Source: Prolixibacteraceae bacterium JC049
GTDB lineage: Bacteria > Bacteroidota > Bacteroidia > Bacteroidales > Prolixibacteraceae
Reading direction: 5' to 3'
DNA: 64,000 nt
NCBI GenBank assembly: GCA_023369685.1
Contig: SACZ01000003.1
Location: 838,330 to 902,329 of the forward strand
Shown: positions 61,116 to 64,000 of the stretch, one piece after another
How positions within the stretch are numbered: position 1 is the stretch's first letter
Layout of the letters: the number at the start of each line of letters is the position of its first letter
The notes under the pieces: model-generated
Told to the model about the DNA's origin: nothing
Databases searched by the model: none
What the model saw: only the letters and a program-made list of their open reading frames with translations
Made by a program: the position numbers and the translations under genes

Positions 61116-62258
61116 ATGGATTTAAAAACAATATCTTTGTTGCTCAAATGGGATAACATGGAATTTCAGATCGGAGTACGAACCTTAGTTGACGTAATTA
61201 TTCTATTTCAAGGTGTTGTTTTTGGAGCAATATTAGCTATCGAGCACCGGAAAAATAATAACCAGTGGTTGCTGGGACTATTCTTATTAACATATGCATT
61301 CGATAGTTTAGGAATAGTAGTGGAAGACTTAGGCTTTTATGAAACTTATCCTTGGCTCGATTATCTACCCATTAATTTTTACCTGTTATCGTTTCCATTG
61401 CTATTTCTTTATGCCAAAGCAACTGTAAAAGAGCTGGATTGGAAAAAAGATTACAAACATATGATTCCAGGCGTGATAGAAATCGTTGGCATGGGAGCTT
61501 TATGTTTGATAGCTTTGAAAAAAAGAGATTTCGAAGAGCATATTGTTTTCGATATCTTGATATTGCTATATGGGTTAGCATCTATTTTTTCTACCATTTA
61601 TTATTCATTCCGTCTGTTCTTTTTTGTGCGAAAGTGCATGCGACGAGTGGGGGAGTATTATTCCAATTTAAGTGGAAAGAATATTCGTTGGATTTATCGC
61701 ATTGCCATCTACAACATATTTTTGGGGATATCTTCTTTTGCACTATTTGGCGTTGCTCCGGAGGAGAATAATTTTTACGACATTCTTTTTGGTTTGCTAA
61801 ACCTGGCGTTTGTAGTTGCCGTCTCTATTCTGGCTATTCGTCAGGGGCAATTTAAAGTGGAAGTGCTGGATGTTGAGGAATCTAAAGAAGAAGAGACCAA
61901 TGAGCTTCAGTCTGAATTTGCAACTTTATCGGAACATTTAGAAGAGACCAAACTATATGTGGAGGCCGACTTGACACTACCTAAGCTTGCCCGTGCATGT
62001 GGCTTAAATCAGCGTATTCTTTCTCGTGCCATTCATGTGCATGCACAGATGAACTTTAACCAGTATATTAATCGACTACGCACCGAGGAAGCTCAGCTGT
62101 TATTAAAAGATTCGGCCAACGATCATTTGTGCATCGAAGCCATTGGAGAACAGGCCGGTTTTAACTCGAAAGCGACATTTTATACCACCTTTAAAAAAGT
62201 CACAGGCGTATCGCCAAGTGTCTTCCGAAATCAGAATGATAACCTGCAGTCGGCCTGA
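61116..62258 (+). CDS. membrane-anchored AraC-type transcription regulator
   Basis: A 380-aa regulator with about seven N-terminal membrane helices (VIILFQGVVFGAILAI near 27, then YLPINFYLLSFPLLFLYA and FVVAVSILAI before about 250) and a C-terminal AraC HTH (about 275-372: LTLPKLARACGLNQRILSR, IEAIGEQAGFNSKATFYTTFKKVTGVSPSVFR). It is a one-component sensor: the membrane part detects a signal and the HTH pair binds DNA. Targets are not known; the sialidase gene 125 bp downstream is the nearest. An ATG at 61158 is an alternative start. Confidence 0.88.
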   Translation: MDLKTISLLLKWDNMEFQIGVRTLVDVIILFQGVVFGAILAIEHRKNNNQWLLGLFLLTYAFDSLGIVVEDLGFYETYPWLDYLPINFYLLSFPLLFLYAKATVKELDWKKDYKHMIPGVIEIVGMGALCLIALKKRDFEEHIVFDILILLYGLASIFSTIYYSFRLFFFVRKCMRRVGEYYSNLSGKNIRWIYRIAIYNIFLGISSFALFGVAPEENNFYDILFGLLNLAFVVAVSILAIRQGQFKVEVLDVEESKEEETNELQSEFATLSEHLEETKLYVEADLTLPKLARACGLNQRILSRAIHVHAQMNFNQYINRLRTEEAQLLLKDSANDHLCIEAIGEQAGFNSKATFYTTFKKVTGVSPSVFRNQNDNLQSA

Positions 62259-62383
62259 AATTAATCGATGTGTTTTATCGAATTAATCTTGTAGAATTTA
62301 CTTTTTCATTGAATTAGAATATTTTGGGTATCATTTTCTAACTTTAACAAAGAAAGTGAAGTACTAAACCGTAAAATATCAAA

Positions 62384-63502
62384 ATGAGAACTGTAATTGG
62401 ATTAATGCTGCTGCTATTAACTGGTGTTACCGTAGCACAGAATAGCGAATTTAAAGTAGCTAAGGGAGTAAAAAGCAATATCGATTTATTTAATGCTGAA
62501 ATGAGGCCGGGAGTCTCTTGTTATAGAATACCTGCTTTGGTAACTGCACCCAACGGCGATTTAATTGCTGCAATTGATGAAAGAGTGCCTTCATGTGGCG
62601 ATTTGAAATGGAGTAAGAATATCAATATTGTAATTAGAAGAAGCAGTGTTAATGGTAAAAGTTGGCTTCCCATCGAGACGGTTGTCGATTTTCCATTGGG
62701 GCAATCTGCATCCGACCCATCATTGATTGTTGATCGTGAAACCAAAGAGATTTTCATGTTCTATAACTTCATGGATCTGGACAAAGAGAAGGATATCTAC
62801 TATTTGCATGTGGTGAGTAGTAAAGACAATGGTAAGACCTGGAGCGAACCACGCGATATTACTCATCAAATTGCTCTGCCAGGTTGGAAAAAAGATTTTA
62901 AGTTTATCACATCCGGACGAGGAGTACAACTAGAGAATGGTACTATGCTACATTGTTTGGTAAACCTTAAAACAGGTGGGCATATTTTCGGAAGCGATGA
63001 TCATGGGAAAAACTGGTATCTGATTAACAAAGCAATAAAGCCATTTAACGAGTCGAAGATTATAGAGCTGACTAATGGCGACTGGATGATTAATAGCAGA
63101 GTGCAAGGATTGGGGTATAGGTATGTGCACATCAGTAAAGACAATGGGGCTTCGTGGCATAGCTTTGGCGATACTACTTTAATCGACCCGGCTTGCAATG
63201 CAAGTATCATTCGTTACACTTCGAAAAAAGATGGTTATAAGAAAAATCGACTGCTTTTTGCCAATGCAAAGCGAGTGAAAGGCCGAATGAACATGACCGT
63301 TCGTATAAGCTACGACGAAGGAAAAACATGGAGTGACGGAAAGACTGTTTACGCGGGATCTTCTGCTTATTCTACACTAACAATTTTGAAGAATGGGGAT
63401 ATTGGATTACTATTTGAAAAAGATGATTATAAATCGAACCAATTTGTTAGTTTCTCACTGAAGTGGTTAACCGATGGGAAGGATAAGTTGCGAAAGAGAT
63501 AG
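62384..63502 (+). CDS. exo-alpha-sialidase (BNR-repeat glycosidase)
   Basis: A 372-aa secreted enzyme (signal IGLMLLLLTGVTVAQ). It shows the sialidase RIP motif YRIPALV (about residue 47) followed by DERVPSCGD, and five Asp-box-type turns: SVNGKSW, SKDNGKTW, SDDHGKNW, SKDNGASW and SYDEGKTW. It would release terminal sialic acid or a similar residue from glycans, outside the cell or in the periplasm. The catalytic Tyr/Glu pair was not assigned. It is preceded by an AraC-type regulator gene and followed by a nested hairpin terminator. Confidence 0.85.
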   Translation: MRTVIGLMLLLLTGVTVAQNSEFKVAKGVKSNIDLFNAEMRPGVSCYRIPALVTAPNGDLIAAIDERVPSCGDLKWSKNINIVIRRSSVNGKSWLPIETVVDFPLGQSASDPSLIVDRETKEIFMFYNFMDLDKEKDIYYLHVVSSKDNGKTWSEPRDITHQIALPGWKKDFKFITSGRGVQLENGTMLHCLVNLKTGGHIFGSDDHGKNWYLINKAIKPFNESKIIELTNGDWMINSRVQGLGYRYVHISKDNGASWHSFGDTTLIDPACNASIIRYTSKKDGYKKNRLLFANAKRVKGRMNMTVRISYDEGKTWSDGKTVYAGSSAYSTLTILKNGDIGLLFEKDDYKSNQFVSFSLKWLTDGKDKLRKR

Positions 63503-63523
63503 AAAGTAGAAATATTGAAAATT

Positions 63524-63577
63524 AATGCTTGTTAATTCTGAAATAGTCTTGCAAATTCAGAATCGATAAGCATTTTT
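63524..63577 (+). terminator. nested hairpin terminator of the sialidase gene
   Basis: Arms AATGCTT / AAGCATT (7 bp) enclose ATTCTGAA / TTCAGAAT (8 bp) with a symmetric 4-by-4 internal loop, then TTT and, three bases on, another T-rich run. Confidence 0.65.
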
Positions 63578-63647
63578 CATTTTTGATGGTTACGGCAAAA
63601 GCTGTCGCATATAGTTTTGGCGCTTTAGAATCTAAAACTTTCACAAA

Positions 63648-64000
63648 ATGAAGAACAAATTGATTTCAACTTTTAGCTTGGTAAGCCTTTGTCTAATCAC
63701 CTCCAGCGCATATGCACAAGATCGCCCAAAAACACTCTTAGGATTTTTTCAGAATGAGGGGAAAGAGCAGCATGTTGGTTGGTTTATTCATCCTGAAATC
63801 AGAAAATTCTACAACAAAGCCAATTTTAGCGATGATACCAATGTGTTAGTAGGAGGAAAGATCGGGCTTATCATGAATCATTCATTTTATATTGGTCTTA
63901 GTGGACATGCAAAGACAAGTAAATTACGGTATGTAAATGACGATTCTACCATTGGAGTTGGCATGGGCTATGGCGGCTTGTTTATTGGAAAAGCTTTTTT
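63648..64000 (+). CDS. exported protein, 5' part (cut by window edge)
   Basis: The ATG at 63648 starts MKNKLISTFSLVSLCLITSSAYAQ, a clear signal peptide ending at AYA-Q. The frame is open to the window end, 117 complete codons. Visible features are strand-like stretches with glycines and aromatics (GGKIGLIMNHSFYIGLSGH, GVGMGYGGLFIGKAF), which suggest an outer-membrane beta-barrel. The family was not recognised. Confidence 0.75.
   Translation, partial: MKNKLISTFSLVSLCLITSSAYAQDRPKTLLGFFQNEGKEQHVGWFIHPEIRKFYNKANFSDDTNVLVGGKIGLIMNHSFYIGLSGHAKTSKLRYVNDDSTIGVGMGYGGLFIGKAF

Noticed and set aside
63534-63563. AATTCTGAA and AATTCAGAA about 20 bp apart, as a third site of the phased motif
   Set aside because: The two stretches are complementary arms of the sialidase terminator hairpin, not direct repeats.

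Overview
The window is low-GC DNA from a member of the Bacteroidota. The evidence is a SusC/SusD pair with a FecR-type anti-sigma and an ECF sigma factor, six-bladed propeller lipoproteins, SPII lipoproteins, and long MacB/FtsX-type permeases ending in the phylum's usual NPVEALRYE tail. Gene content fits Bacteroidales/Marinilabiliales-like bacteria; that placement is an inference. No rRNA, tRNA, CRISPR array or transposase gene was seen.

Region 1 (1-43179) is an array of ABC-transporter permeases: 13 complete genes plus the 3' end of a fourteenth at the left edge, so the array continues outside the window. Each is about 765-810 aa with two MacB_PCD/FtsX units and about eight membrane segments. 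Only one ATPase gene (21858-22556) is present, and no MacA/HlyD or TolC partner was seen. The array has two blocks. The left block (to 18873) also carries a serine hydrolase and a WD40-like/TolB-like protein. The right block (from 21858) starts with the ATPase and contains two tandem propeller lipoproteins. A large cache-PAS-PAS histidine kinase lies between the blocks and is divergent from the ATPase. All the composite palindromic repeats (REP/REPIN-like) lie in the right block and the gap after it.

Region 2 (43180-44227) is about 1 kb without genes. It holds degraded palindromes, a strong bidirectional hairpin and a terminator for the leftward susCD operon. Region 3 (44228-51353, minus strand) is sigma factor, anti-sigma, SusC with an STN domain, and SusD, a typical trans-envelope signalling import locus. 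A plus-strand terminator in the susC leader suggests an antisense RNA.

Region 4 (51354-64000, plus strand) begins with a leader that has a terminator-like hairpin just before a threonine-dehydratase-like gene. Then come an ornithine-cyclodeaminase-family gene, a lipoprotein with EF-hands and a ClpP-like domain, an aminotransferase, a beta-barrel-like protein, an S41 peptidase, an M16 peptidase, a membrane-bound AraC-type regulator, a sialidase and the start of another exported protein. Together these suggest uptake of host or environmental glycans and peptides with amino-acid catabolism; that link is inferred from neighbourhood only.

Most genes in region 1 are closely spaced (1-26 bp within sub-operons). 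The larger gaps (about 210-290 bp) in the right block are filled by the repeats.
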